Shown here: positions 30,168-42,356 of the stretch, in pieces | Position numbering within the stretch: position 1 is the stretch's first letter | Layout: each line of letters starts with the position of its first letter | Source of the DNA: Branchiostoma floridae | Lineage: Eukaryota; Chordata; Leptocardii; Amphioxiformes; Branchiostomatidae | Assembly (NCBI RefSeq): GCF_000003815.2 | Contig: NC_049986.1 | Coordinates: 10,340,369 to 10,404,368, forward strand | Direction: 5' to 3' | Length of the DNA stretch: 64,000 nucleotides | Notes under the pieces: generated by a model | The model's input: the letters and a program-made list of their open reading frames with translations, nothing else | Told to the model about the DNA's origin: nothing | Databases searched by the model: none | Made by a program: the position numbers and the translations under genes

Positions 30168-33100
30168 TTATCTATATAAGGTGTCGCCAAGTTCAAGGCA
30201 AAAGTGCCAGTATTCCCGTGCGAAGGCCTCGACGTCCCCGGGCCCGGTCCAGTCGGGCAGAGGCGGGATGACTGTGACCTCCTGCCGCCCGGGGATGACT
30301 CGGGTGAACCGTCCGCTGTCGTCAGGTCGGGAGTACTCCCACACTTCGGTTAGACGCACCTAGAGCATGTTGAAACACGGAGAGGTACGGTTTGTAGTAA
30401 ACGTAGAGGTTAAACTACAACGATATTGAGACAAAGAAGACAAATCCGCTGTCATTTATCAGATCAGGTACTCACAAATAGAGGTCCGTGCCTAGCCTCC
30501 ATAGCAGGCTCTCTTGGGTCTTTTTTGGGGTCATAATACACTTTTGCTGGCCATTTCTATTTGTTCTCCTGGGGGCCGGCAGTCAGAAAAGGCCCGCAAT
30601 CAGCGACCGAGTACAAATAGAAATGGCCAGCAAAAGTGTATTATGAGCCAAAAAAGGCCCCAGAGAGCCTGCTATGGCCTTGCCGTTGAAACGTAATTTT
30701 GTCTAAATAACATACTTTCTGAAAAGAAGCTACTTACTTGAATGCAGTGTAACCGAATGCAGTGTGCGGGGCGGGGCGAAACTCCTTCCTCGTTAAACTC
30801 CCTTTCCCGGCATAAGAGACCCTAGCCAACGTTGAAAATCGCGAACCAGCGCGAAGTCTACCAAGGAGGCTACTTTACCTCCACATCTGTCCGAAAGCGG
30901 CTGTGCTGGACATCGTCAGCTGCCCGGAACCGTCGGATGACCCTTCTCCGGACAAAGGGGACATTACCCTGGTAGTGAGGGTGGATCTGGAGAGTCGTTA
31001 CCCCATCACGACATTGAAAGTCATAGCTGAAATAACAAGAGACAAAACATGATAAGAAATTGTGGCTTCCTGGGTTTCTGTATGTTCGTAACAATATCTA
31101 TTAAATCTCACTTGTCGTTAATATTAGAATTGTCGAACGACTACAGACACATTACTAGTTGTGCACAAGGGAAGTCCATTAGTCTATATGCGCTACCACC
31201 CTGATGACATTATGTTCGGAAATACAACTGCAAGATTTGCAACAACGAACTTGAGCACTACATGTATGGCTATTTACAAGGTTGATTTTTAGAAGAACAG
31301 ATCGAACGTACCTGTGCACCTGTACCAACACTTTGACATCTGGGTCCAAGAACTTCTTGTACGTTTCGTTCTTCTCCACACTCTCTCCCCTCAGAGCGCG
31401 CCGCGACTGAATTTTGAGGCGAATGTCAGTCCCGGACGGATGGTCGTCGCTCGTCGGATCGCGTGGACGTCGCTTGAGGTCCAGAGCCATCCACGTCACG
31501 TCAGGTAAGCGGAGTTCAACAAAGTTGAAAGCCTTGTCTAAAATGAGGGCTCCTTTGGTACCTCTGTCTAGCTTGAAGGACACGTTGTACTTCTCTGTGC
31601 AGGAAAACTCTTCAAAGTTGAAGGTTTCCAGGAATTTCGGCAGGACGTTCTCGGTAGCCGTACACGGGATGAAAGAGTGCTGCATGTGGGGATCTACAGA
31701 CGGTGTCGAGGCATTACCACGCCGTCGGCCCCTCCTCTTACCACGCACTCTGCTAAGGTAAGCATCAATAGCCAGGTGCCCGTGCTCTACATCCTGTTCG
31801 AATTGTTCTACGGTCATCGTTTTCGGCAAGTGCGACGTGTTGTACACGTAGACGTTGCCGTAACGAAAGGTCGCCCTAAGTTGGCCGTGTTTTGCTTCAT
31901 CGTATTCATCACTTATACACTGACCTTGCCGCCGTAACATTTGAAGGAACAGCTCGAAGTCGGCACCGTCCCCCGTCTGTGTAGTGATCTGAGGACCGTC
32001 CAGCAGGTAAGGGGATTCTAGCGTCTTGTCATCATGTTCAGGATTTCTTTGTCCGTCGTACGACCTGAGTTGGATATTATCCTGTTTCGATTTGAAGCCT
32101 TCGAACACAATACAACGGCCCTCTTGAACGGACGGCTGTCTCCCGACAGCCAAAGGCACAGGGTGCTTTGATCTTACCTCCAACTGTTTGACTTCTTCCT
32201 CCACCCGCCTGAGAGCGTCCTGATCGCCCCACGCCTCTAGGATGAAGCCGATGACGTCACGGAACATGCGGCGCCTGATGGCGACCTGGGCTCCGGTCAA
32301 ATCCGACAGGCGAGTAGCGTTAAAGTCTTCCGCATGCAGAACAAAACCGAGACTTTCTCGACACAAGTTGAGAACCAGGTGCCCCGGTGCTGTCATCTGC
32401 CTGCCGAGGAGGCCGAACACCCCGATAGCCTGTGCAACATGGTGATAGGCGTGCAGCATGTTGTCTCGCAGCTTCTTCTCTTTGTCTCGGGAGATGTGAT
32501 CAACCAACGGCCGTCGATGTTCCTTCATCGACGGATCCGGCACCATCAGCAACTCTCTCTTTGAGATGGAGCTGAAATGCTCAAAGAACTTCAGTAGCAC
32601 AACTCCATCATCTAAGCTTTGGATACTCGCTGGTGTTTTTGACTGTTTGCCTCTGACGATCGCCTCACACTCGGTCTGGATGTCGGGATCTCGGAGCTTC
32701 GCGATGAAGTCGTGGGTTTCTGCGAAGCCCAGAAACAACAGAGTGAGAATCTCTTCCGGAATGACGTCATCTCTACCCCTTCCGCAGATGTGAAACTTTC
32801 GGGACCAGTCCATCAAAACGTGCAACACCGCCAGTAGGTCCGGGCGTCGGGCTGTGTGGAGTTTGATGTATGCCGACCTCCTAAGGTCGTGTAGCGAGGA
32901 TGTGAGGCTCACTGTCGCCTTCGCTCCTGAGTCTTCTTTGAACAAAAGCGTGAACCCCTTTCCCGCTTTCACATGCGTTGCTTCCTTGACACTAGTCTTT
33001 ATGGCGCTGCAGATTAACGGTAGTATTTGTCGGCCATCAGAGCTGAGATTACTGTCTACTCCCCTGTCTTCAGAGACAAAGATCTCAACTGTTGAGTCGT

Positions 33101-36100
33101 CATCACAAATCCCCGTCAGACCAGGGCCTATGAGCACGAGCTTGACACCGCCCACCACTCCTTCAACAGCCTTCTGTATCTTTCGAAAAAGCTCCGTTTG
33201 TCTCGTCTGAGCCCCAGTGATTCGTGTAAGCTGTAGATCCAAGTGTCCCCGTAGGCTCTTGGATATCGAGATCAGGGCCTTGTTTGTATCTTCTTCTGAA
33301 GCTTGTCCTGGTTCCAAACCTCTTCCACGTGCAATCTTCTTCAAACTCGCCAGGACGTCATATACCACCCAGGGAAAGCTGAGAAGTTTGGGCGAGGGAT
33401 CGTGAGGCTTTTCGTCATAGGCATCAGAATAGGTCACCATGTACCAAGCTGAGGCCCTCTTCAGTTGTTCTTCCTTACGTCTCTCTTCTGATAACTCTTC
33501 CACGTCGAACTGCTTGAAGAACTCGGCACGAGTCTTCCTCCAGAGTGTCTTGAACCTCGCCCTGACGTATTCGGTGACCTCGAAACGTTCGTTCTTCAGG
33601 AGACCCAGTCGCTGTTTGACTTTCAGAATGCAACCTGACACCACTTCACCCTCACTGGTTATGCCATACAGAGACATGATGGACATCATCATGTTGTTGT
33701 AGATGTTGAGTTGCGTCTGTGCATCTTCGATATAGGAATCGAAACCCTCGCGGACTAAGTCGTGGTCTATGCCACTAGTATGGTACACGATATCGTCAGT
33801 GCCGGAACGTTGGTTAGCACTGTCCAGTTCCTGACACTTTCGAAACAGCCTCCCTATAATCCTCTCAGACCGATACTGTGGCTTGTCCGATTTCATCATG
33901 AAGTCTGGATACACTTCGGGTCTGAGATCTCCCTTCAATTCCGGACACTGACCAGTCTTCGGCGCGTCTACTGCATCTGAGTGGAGCTGGGCTAGGTCGA
34001 TACACTTCTGGGAGAAGATGCCTTGATCCTCCTTGTCTGCGTGAACGAGATGGGCGTTGGCAATTAGGCCGAGCTGATTGCTTCCGATGTACTCCGCGAA
34101 GAACTCTATCATGTCTGATTCTTGGACGGGGCGGTGGAGAACTCGCTTCGGTTGCGCAGTGAAGTCCATGGCTGGTCTGTTCTCTCGCGGTAGGATGAGA
34201 CCCTCTCTCCACGTCACGAAGTACATGTCGCCGTCCAGGTCCGACCCGGACATCTCATCGGGGTGGGGGCGGGGTCCTCGCGACGGGAAGACGATGCAGT
34301 CCACCATGTGTCGGAGCTCCGGCACGTCCACGGCAGTGAACTTGCGCATGTCCCCGGGGTGGAAACAGGGATTTTTGGTGACGGTGACCTGACCTTGGTG
34401 GACGACTTTGTCAGCCTGTGGTTTATCTACTTCCCTTGAGTACTGGATGAAAACCTGTCCGTACTGTAACTTTCCAGTCTCGTCCATTGTCCCCATCATG
34501 ATTCGTCCCTCTCCAGCAGGTATCTGAAAGATAAACTTTATTGCACGACAATTGTATTTGGTACAATGTATGGTAGCAACTTGGGGTGAGTACCAAAACG
34601 GTGTACCGGTACAAAACCGTTTTTTTTGTTGTTGGACCGGACCTGAAAAAAATCCGTGGACCGGATTTTGGACCGAATAGAAAATGAAAAAAACTATACC
34701 GGCAGGCGTTGACGTTTTTTTTTGGGGGGGGGGGGGCATGTTTAAGAAAATAACTAGAGTGAAGCAGACTATAGTTAATTGCTATTCTTACCAAGTTTCC
34801 ACAGTCAAAATTGGTTTAAAACAGAGGCAGTTAGTGTTGTTTACATGAAGGTAGGATTTTAAAACGCCAGTGGACGTCGGATATGCCACCAAGCAGAATC
34901 CTTTGTAGCGAAATGGGCCATTGTTTTGAGTATCGCCCATTCTATCAAAAGTATACCCCGTTTTAGACAAATTGTACAAGTTATTCTATTAAGTGAATTA
35001 CTGGACATCGCTACCTCTATCCTCGTTCGCCGGAGAAGTTCTCCCATTCGGTTCCGGTAAACAGCCAACAACATCGACCGGAAGAACGGCTCAGTAGTCA
35101 GCGAGATTCCGCTGTCATGGAGAGCTCGGATGCTGCAAGAAGAGTGCAAGATATAACCGTTACGATATAACGCAAGTTCACCTTTATCCGCGGGATAACC
35201 TATATTCGTTTTTTTTTATATTTAGGGATATCAGGTTAACGGACGGCGGTTTCAAACAGAATTTTCAAAAACATTGTTTGTACTTATAATTTTGCAATTT
35301 GAAAACACAGTCTGTCGACTTGATTTCCCCAAATAATCAGACATCTAAATGTGTTCCAATGCCCATACTTTTAGGTACACGATACTTAGGCTTCTTGTAT
35401 ATGCTACGGTGTAATTTGGAAACAAAGGACTCCTCCGGGTAGCTTACTAACTGTTTGCGGGGGGTTACATGGGACACACGGTGGCTATAGGCTATTTTGA
35501 GGCACAGCCGGGCCAAATAAAATCCATGTTTCTAAACTCGAAGTTAAAATCAACCCGGGACCCTGCGAAAAATGCTACCCGGTATCCTGCAGTACATGGG
35601 ACGTAATTGGAGCTTGGCTGGGGCTACACTCCTTGATGAGGGCACCGTTGGAAATCCGACAGTAGCTAGTACTTACTCCATGCCGACCCGGGCGCCCGAC
35701 AGTGCCTTCACAGCCGCCTCATCTAGGATCAGCATTTCCGCCAGCTGGTTGAGAACACGTTCTTGTAGCTTCAAGAACTCCATGTCAGGCACGTTGAGAC
35801 CAGACAGCAACGTGATGGCCTGTCTGTTCAAACTCAGGACTCCTGTATAGGGTGGAGGGAGGCATTGAAGACATGAAAGATCCGATCTACACTAAAACTT
35901 TCAAATACTAGTTCACCTTTATCCGCCGGGTAATCAATATCCATATAAAAATTATATGACCTTATGGCCAAATTATAACAACACTGTCAGGAAGGCAAAA
36001 TGGTTTTCTAACCTGGAGTAGTGACTGAGGTGACTTCCAGAGTTTTGTGTTCTGACTCGAACTTTTTCATGCTGCCGCGGATTTGGATCCTGTCGGTGTT

Positions 36101-38605
36101 CCCCAGGGTAGGGTCTTGGGCCAGCACACCTTTACAGCCGGCGTACCGGATTTGGAAGGCAGAAGGGACTGGGGAAACACCCAGAGCTGCCGCGACCTGT
36201 AAAATGTTGTATTGAAAGTCACGTTAAAGTCATGTTAAAAGTTACGCTGAAAGTTATGTTAGACGTTACGTTGAAAGTTACGTTAAGAATTACGTTGAAA
36301 GTTACATTAAAGGTTACGTTAAAAGGTATATTAAAGGTAAGGGTCCTTCCCGCAACAAATAGTGCATCGGACGGCGCCCATCTCAGTTTCAGTAGCCCTG
36401 GGCCGCACAACGTTTGTGCAATCGCTACAGCAGGTGGATAGTCTACTGATAGTGGTCTGTGTACTCAACTACTACGTACTTTCCCAAAGGCTGAGTGCTG
36501 AGCAGAGAAACACTGTACACCATTTTTACGTTTGAAGGCCCAATGGCAAAGTGTGCATGCATCAGGGATTGCTGATACTGGGTTAGTGAATAAAAGACCT
36601 TCATTTTACATTTATGCTCTAACAAGGTTCATAGCGATAAGGCACAATTTTTATGCAAGAAAATTAGTCTTATTTTCATAGACTGAGACGGATACCGGTA
36701 CCTACAAGAACAGGTTCTACATCTTACGTCTTATATAGTTGTCTAATTGCATGAGGAATATGAATTTTTCCGTGCATTTTAAATTGGCAGAAATGTATGG
36801 CACATACCAGTAGGTCTCTTTAAATTAGTAATTTTATACACACGGTGGTCTTGGCAATAGGGTACAAGGTGTAAAGATGAGAGTCGACGTTAAACAAAAT
36901 GTATCAACTCAAGCTACAATACCTTCTTGGCAAGTGGGACGGAGATTTTCCCGATGCCGTCAGAGAAGGTGTGCGTCCCTGAACTTGTCTCAACGTCGGC
37001 GATCAGTTCGACGCTCCGATCCTCGACGCTGACGCTGACGGCGTTCCAAGAGGAGGAGAAGAACTGACCCAGTCGTGAGACGTACGTCGCCACGCAGCGC
37101 TCGTGCGACAGGTCGCCCATCCACCCGCGGATGTCCGACGTCGACGTCGTTGTCTTGTCCACTGCCGCATACATCCAACAGCCGTGCTCCCTCATCTGGC
37201 TGTTGGAAGATCCAAGATACTTGAAGTGTCGTTCTCCAATCCTGATTCCTTTCTCTAGGACATCCTTCACCCGTGACGTCACGCACCTGATGGGGTTGGG
37301 GTTTGTAACGGCAAGCTTGCTGAAGTCCTCGTCTCGGAAAGCCACGCGGATGAAGTTGTCGACGCCGTATTCTCGGACCACCCTGTTCTCGACGATAGGC
37401 TCGGGCTTGAGAAACAACATTTGAGTAGGCGTGACCACCACCTTTCTCGCGTAGACGTAGTGGTCGGGGAGGTCTTCAGTGTGGTTTTGATCGATGGTAG
37501 ATGCGTTTTTCAACTCTGTCTGAAACGCCGCTTGCAAGTCGCAAAAACAGTCCCCATCAAGCCATACATCTGCCACTTGATGTAGTGCAGAAGCGGTCGC
37601 TATCGGGTCTTTCCTTGCAGCAATGTCCAACGTGGACAGAAAAGCCGGTAGGGCACGGTCGGAGACTTTGTACCCCCTGGAAAGTGCGCAGCGCCATGCA
37701 TATGTAACGGAAAAGTCATCGAAGGCTTTACTTAGGTTACCGTCAGTAGGGGGCGCTGTAATCACTCTTGTCGATGAAAAGTAGATTTTAAAGCCAACCT
37801 TTTCCAGCCTGCGAAGAGCGCCCTCTATAACAGACCCGTCTGTTGAGCTCTCAACTACGTCAAGGGCTAACACTGAGCTCGAACCGATGGTGTCAGGAGG
37901 ACAAGTGGAGAAAGATAGGACCCTGTCTTCTTGAGCGGCCCTAGTTGACTTCGATACGAAACACCGAGGCGCAATGTTGAGTGGAAAGAACAGCGTCGTG
38001 TTTCTACTCTCGCGAGAGCACACGAGAACAAAGCTGTCTAAACCTGAGTAAGGTACTGCCATTTTCTCGATGTTGTTATTGTTCTTCAAGCACACAGACA
38101 AGGACTGAAGGTCGTGCTCAAGGTGTAGTGAAATATCCGGCGTGCTATCGTGTGATTCCTCCATCCAGTGGCTCACATACGTACCGTGGTGTAGAAAACA
38201 ACCAAGGGACACTCTGACAACATCTAAGACTTGTAAAGATGTGAGTCTTCCGGGAGACTTTTTCTCCGTTGTTGAGATGTGAGTTGAGGACAATTCCAGC
38301 CAGTAAGGCTTTCCTACCTCCACAGCGCGACACCACTGTTTACACACACTCAACGTGTTCGCTGCTTTTTCAGAGGGAACAAAAGAAATCTGATACACGC
38401 CCTTTGACGTTGACGTTTCCTGTACAGTGAAACTTGGCGAGAGCAGAAAAAACACTTCTTTAACGTAGTGCAGCGACTCGGAACTTCCAACGTTATGAAC
38501 CTTTCCTTTCAGTGGTAGAGTGTCCTGTACAGGTGCAGTTTTTAATTGGGGAAGACTTGTAACAAGCAGTTCCTCGCTTTTCACTTTTAACGAAGAACCT
38601 TCCAT
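30168..38605 (-). CDS. Cellular RNA-dependent RNA polymerase with degenerate nucleotidyltransferase-like region
   Basis: Cellular RdRPs copy RNA into double-stranded RNA for silencing pathways. Exons in order: 38605-36923, 36196-36013, 35842-35677, 35132-35015, 34523-31312, 31026-30879, 30359-30168; 5,703 nt, 1,900 residues, phases consistent. Residues 1 to about 380 have no motif I know. The RdRP core spans about 386-1115: VTPTQMLFLKPEPIVENRVV (391), HTFSDGIGKIS (545), IRGSMKKFE, AGEGRIMMGTMDETG (720) and PHPDEMSGSDLDGD with metal-binding Asp812, 814 and 816, then SAWYMVTY and LLSFPWVVYDVL. All key residues are present, so it should be active. Residues about 1160-1380 resemble a PAP/TUTase nucleotidyltransferase (IGPGLTGICDDDSTVEIFV; RPDLLAVLHVLMDWSRKFHI; EEILTLLFLGFAE), but DSTVE stands where DxD is expected, so it is probably inactive. 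The last 480 or so residues are unassigned. The 3.2-kb fifth exon holds most of the core and the extra region. The start is the first ATG of the large first exon; upstream exons cannot be excluded. Confidence 0.93.
30499..30677. repeat. Near-perfect hairpin, ~65-bp arms, in the last RdRP intron
   Basis: The left arm 30499-30564 (starts ccatagcaggctctcttggg) pairs with the right arm 30613-30677 (ends cagagagcctgctatgg). The loop is about 48 bases. Mismatches are few (a short difference around ttttttggggtc/gagccaaaaaag). It is probably a small foldback transposon. Transcribed with the intron, it would form a long RNA hairpin. Confidence 0.85.
34584..34950. mobile_element. Relic of the hAT-like MITE in RdRP intron 4
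   Basis: It shares gtgtaccggtacaaaaccg, ggaccggacctgaaaaa, accaagtttccacag and gattttaaaacgccagtg with the element at 12116-12542, but lacks its right end. It also has a T/G run near 34710-34737. The copy is decayed. Confidence 0.75.
35176..35345. mobile_element. Partial copy of the gttcaccttta MITE in RdRP intron 3
   Basis: It starts with caagttcacctttatccgcg and contains gtctgtcgactt, both found in the fuller element at 47270-47478. A second fragment (ctagttcacctttatccgcc) lies at 35909-35945 in intron 2. Confidence 0.6.
36212..36340. repeat. ~15-bp degenerate tandem repeat in RdRP intron 1
   Basis: There are about eight to nine copies of a gttacgttgaaa-type unit with substitutions. On both strands they give short repeated peptides in open frames, which I take as a by-product of the repeat. 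Confidence 0.8.
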
Positions 38606-40308
38606 TGTCCCAATGTTTCACTGTGAATATTCAATAACCTGGATTTCAATGAACTGTCGTTAGGTGTCAATCTTACCAAGGAGGTTTTGATCAAGTTTCC
38701 TTGATCATAACTATCTACATGTACATAGGATTGTTCAACTTGATAACTTATCAGACTCTCAAAGATCATAAGAAACATACCTTTTGTGGACGGGTGGATA
38801 ACGATTTATAGTACATATCAACAATTTCGTGGCATCACCCAGAATTAAGGTGAAAAACTCAAATTTCGGGGCAGATTTTATCTGTTTCCACTATCCACCA
38901 ATTTGTCAAATGCGCGCAGTCACGTATATTTTCCAGTCGACGTTCTTTTGAAAATAAGTACTAGGTATGTGGTGAGAAAAAACAATGGTGAACTGTGATA
39001 AGAGCTGTGTGAATCTTGTTCCTCATGTCGTGAAATCTTTGAAGAAATGGTCAAAATGTTTCATGAGGATTTCCTTCCTATTTCAACTAGACAGAAGTGT
39101 CTATCTGACTTTCAGCAGCGCAATTTGACCCGCACACCTCAGGTAGCAGCTTAATTACCCATGTTTTGTTTTCCTTCTGTTATCAAACCTAACCTGGTTT
39201 CGTCTGCAATGTAAAAATCACAATTTGACTCTTGGTTGACATTCATGAAAGGCTTGATTTTTTCGCAGTTATGCCCCGAATTGTGCACCTTATTTCTGGG
39301 TGAGGCTGCGAACTTATTGATCACCGCTATTGACAGACACCAGTCCGTAACCTGATACACGTACTTCACTATAAAGGTGCTACCAAACAACACAACAATC
39401 ATAAAGTATAACAACATGCATATATATGATCGAAAACAGTTGGTCGTTCACTGTAGGTACACTTTGACTAGCTATTGGAATCTATTGACGGCACTGTGTT
39501 CAACATAGAACATAACTCAAGTTCTTACCTTTTTTTCTGAGGAAGAGTTGTTTTTCAACCCAGATGTATTTGACAAAATGCCGACGTCACGTCTTAGTTT
39601 GCACTTTCGGCATTAACTGCACAAAACACTGCTTTAAGTTTCTTTGAATATCTGTCACTTAACTGCAAAGGAACACCTAGAACTGATTCAGTTCTAAAAT
39701 GTTATGTTAATGTTATGAAATGTTAGTTCTAAAAGGTAACAGGGAATGGAACTTGGTTATGTCTAGACCAAGAAGGCAAGGTTTCAGTTCCGCTCGTAGA
39801 CTATTATGTAGCCTATTGTAATGGTTTGAAAGGGTAGTGTTTCACGTGACGTCATCGCTTTTAGGTGGTACGTTTGAGTAGGATTCTTGTGAGGTCGAAT
39901 AAACACATGACGTTGGACAGAAGAGATTCCAACTTTTCTTTTAAGAAACACGGAAATCTCGCTTATAGCATCCCGCCTAACAATTGATTGGTCTTTACTG
40001 CGGCAAGGGGTCAGTTACAGCCCTGGACAGCAGAGTTTGTGTTACACAGACTTATAGTTCAACCAGGTACACACAAAGGCCCTAAAGTACTACTCAAAAG
40101 AAAGACGAAGCAAAACAAAAACAAAAACAAAAAAAAAACTACGAATGTTTAATATTTTAATGCAGCAATACAACTTCAAAATTTACATGTAATAAACGAA
40201 GTACTCTGAAGTAAGTTACATTAAAAGAAGAGCATTCTATGGTCTTGTAGAAGCAAGTTTGTGTATCATTAAGTACACATTTTCTAGCCAGTCTGTATGC
40301 CATATGTA

Positions 40309-40886
40309 CGAGGGGCGTTCAATAAGTAATAACTCTGACTCATTTCCCATAGCAGGAGATTAATGAAACTTGGCACAGTTATTAGTCTCTCTCTTCATAG
40401 GAACCACCCAGAGTTATGCATTTCTCCCATCATTTGATGTAGCTCTGGACACCGTTTTTGTAGGACACCCCAGGTTGGTCCTCCAACAGATGCCTCATCA
40501 ATGGCAGAAGAGGAATGACCAGGTCTGGGAGCTGTTTCCACAGACTTCCGGCCATGTTTGAATTCAGGATGCCAGCGTTTTAGAAGGTCATATGATGGGG
40601 CATCATCACCTTAAGTTTCTTTCATTTCATCAAAAGTCTGCTCTGGTGTGCGTCCTTTCAAATACAAAAACCGGATCACTGCGCGACACTCAACTGTCTC
40701 TATTTCACACCTGGTCCATTTCACACCTAACTCAGTTCAAACACTAGTAAATCAAAAACCACAATTAGTTCAGAGCTCTTTTTTGCAACATAAACTATAG
40801 AGGTCTGAATCATTACACATGCAAAATTTCATCTAGATCAGACAACTGGAAATGGGTCAGAGTTATTACTTATTGAACGCCCCTCG
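40309..40886 (-). mobile_element. Tc1/mariner relic, internally deleted
   Basis: Ends cgaggggcgttcaataagta and tacttattgaacgcccctcg form a long terminal inverted repeat flanked by TA (40307-40308, 40887-40888), the mariner target. The minus strand encodes part of a mariner transposase N-terminus (AVIRFLYLKGRTPEQTFDEM, then LLKRWHPEFKHGRKS) with a stop between them; the catalytic domain is absent. Non-functional. Confidence 0.88.
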
Positions 40887-41235
40887 TACATTGCTGACAG
40901 CTTTGTTTTGCACACGAATACAAAAAGACTTATTAGCTACACCGATCATAATAAACACATATGGTTGTTGTATGGATTTTGGAATGGATATAACATTAAC
41001 AGGTCATTTAGAAGTCCATATGTACATTCAACTTAACCAGTATAAAGAGCAGAAACAAACAAAAGCTGTAACTAAGGTGATAAGTGAATGATCTACCTCT
41101 TCCAGAGTTCAGTTGGAGAATTTTATGTTGAAATTGAGCATTCTACCTCTTCCTGAGGGGCACAATTCATGCCAGACAGGTCACATTTGAAGACTTTTTG
41201 TTCACTTGTGGCCTGGTATAGGTAACCTCCCCAGA

Positions 41236-41485
41236 CTCTCTCAAAAGATCAGGAAACGGAGGATGGCGCTGGCCGGACATTGTGTCCAACATACAGAACT
41301 AGTAGCCAACCAGCTTATCCTCTAGGAGCCAACTGAGGGAAAGCTAAGAAGGGGAAGAAAGCGTACAACCTTCATCAACAGCCTTAAAAGAGACACATAA
41401 ATCAGTAACATTACCACAGCAGAGCTTTGCTCGCTCATGGAGGTCAAGGCTGTCACCGTGGAGAAGAAGGATCCATTGTGACCCG
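41236..41485 (+). mobile_element. LINE ORF2 3'-end fragment
   Basis: The frame starting near 41242 reads IRKRRMALAGHCVQHTELVA, then a stop in place of a Trp, then EPTEGKLRRGRKRTTFINSL, KRDT, a second stop, and TTAELCSLMEVKAVTVE. This is the usual C-terminal tail of a non-LTR retrotransposon polymerase. It is a dead, heavily 5'-truncated copy of a different family from those at 9610 and 15171. Confidence 0.75.
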
Positions 41486-42356
41486 TGATGGCTTGAAAAA
41501 GATGTCCACGTTCAAGGTTCAAGTAGCCTCTTAATCTTAGAACAATCATAATTTTATGTTTGCCAGAGAATTTGCCCCTGGGGGGTAAGTTAGAGGGCAA
41601 ATTGTCAGCATGGGGGCATGGTTCTTTGGAAAAAAAAAGCTATAGCATACCTAAGTCTACTTTGAGAATTTTTTTACCAGGCAGGATACATTTACTGCCT
41701 TCAAACTTGAACTAGGCTTTGTTCAGAAAGGTTTGTTGGAAGAAAAAAGTATACTTTAAAAAACTTTTCTAAACCATAAAAACAGCCGTATGCTGGGCCC
41801 ATGAGAGGATACTAATGATATGCTGTGTGGAAAATAACTGATTCAGAAGTACTAGGGGAAATGTTCACATTTGTTTTATGTTTGCAAACTCAAACCCTGC
41901 AAACATTTGCCCTATAACAGTAAAATCCTCCATAGCAGCTTTAACTGCATACTCGAAACTGCACACCATAGATTTTCTTCCTATGTACAGTGAAATGAAC
42001 TCTTACACTAACAGTCAGAACTCTTACTTGGTTCACAAAATATATACACTCACATGTACACATATATCCATAGTGTAGATACAATAAGGTGTTTCCATAG
42101 CCTTTTTGAGGCTGTAGGGGCAGTGTGTTATTATCCACTGTGTCTAGGGCACGGTATTGGAAGGCAGAGCCAAACCCTCTCCTTCCACTGTCTTTAGTTT
42201 TACCTACCCAACCAAAGTATTGTGCATGTACATTAGATACAGAAAGGTTTGATTTCACTTTACATACAACATGACATGTACACAAGCCTTCACAATGACA
42301 TACTGAAGGTAAACATAATATATTATAATTAATCGCTACAGTAAAAGTCTCTTTCT

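Larger units (their letters stand above)
38606..42356. other. Intergenic region between RdRP and TMEM203 (both minus strand)
   Basis: Holds the RdRP promoter side (from 38606), a mariner relic (40309-40886) and a LINE 3' fragment (41236-41485). Bases 42095-42200 match the 3' half of the SINE around 60460-60900. No further gene was recognised; the open frames at 39151-39417 and 41941-42375 show no family signal. Confidence 0.55.

Noticed and set aside
31314-33980. Many plus-strand open frames opposite the RdRP exon
   Set aside because: They are antisense shadows of a strongly supported coding exon.
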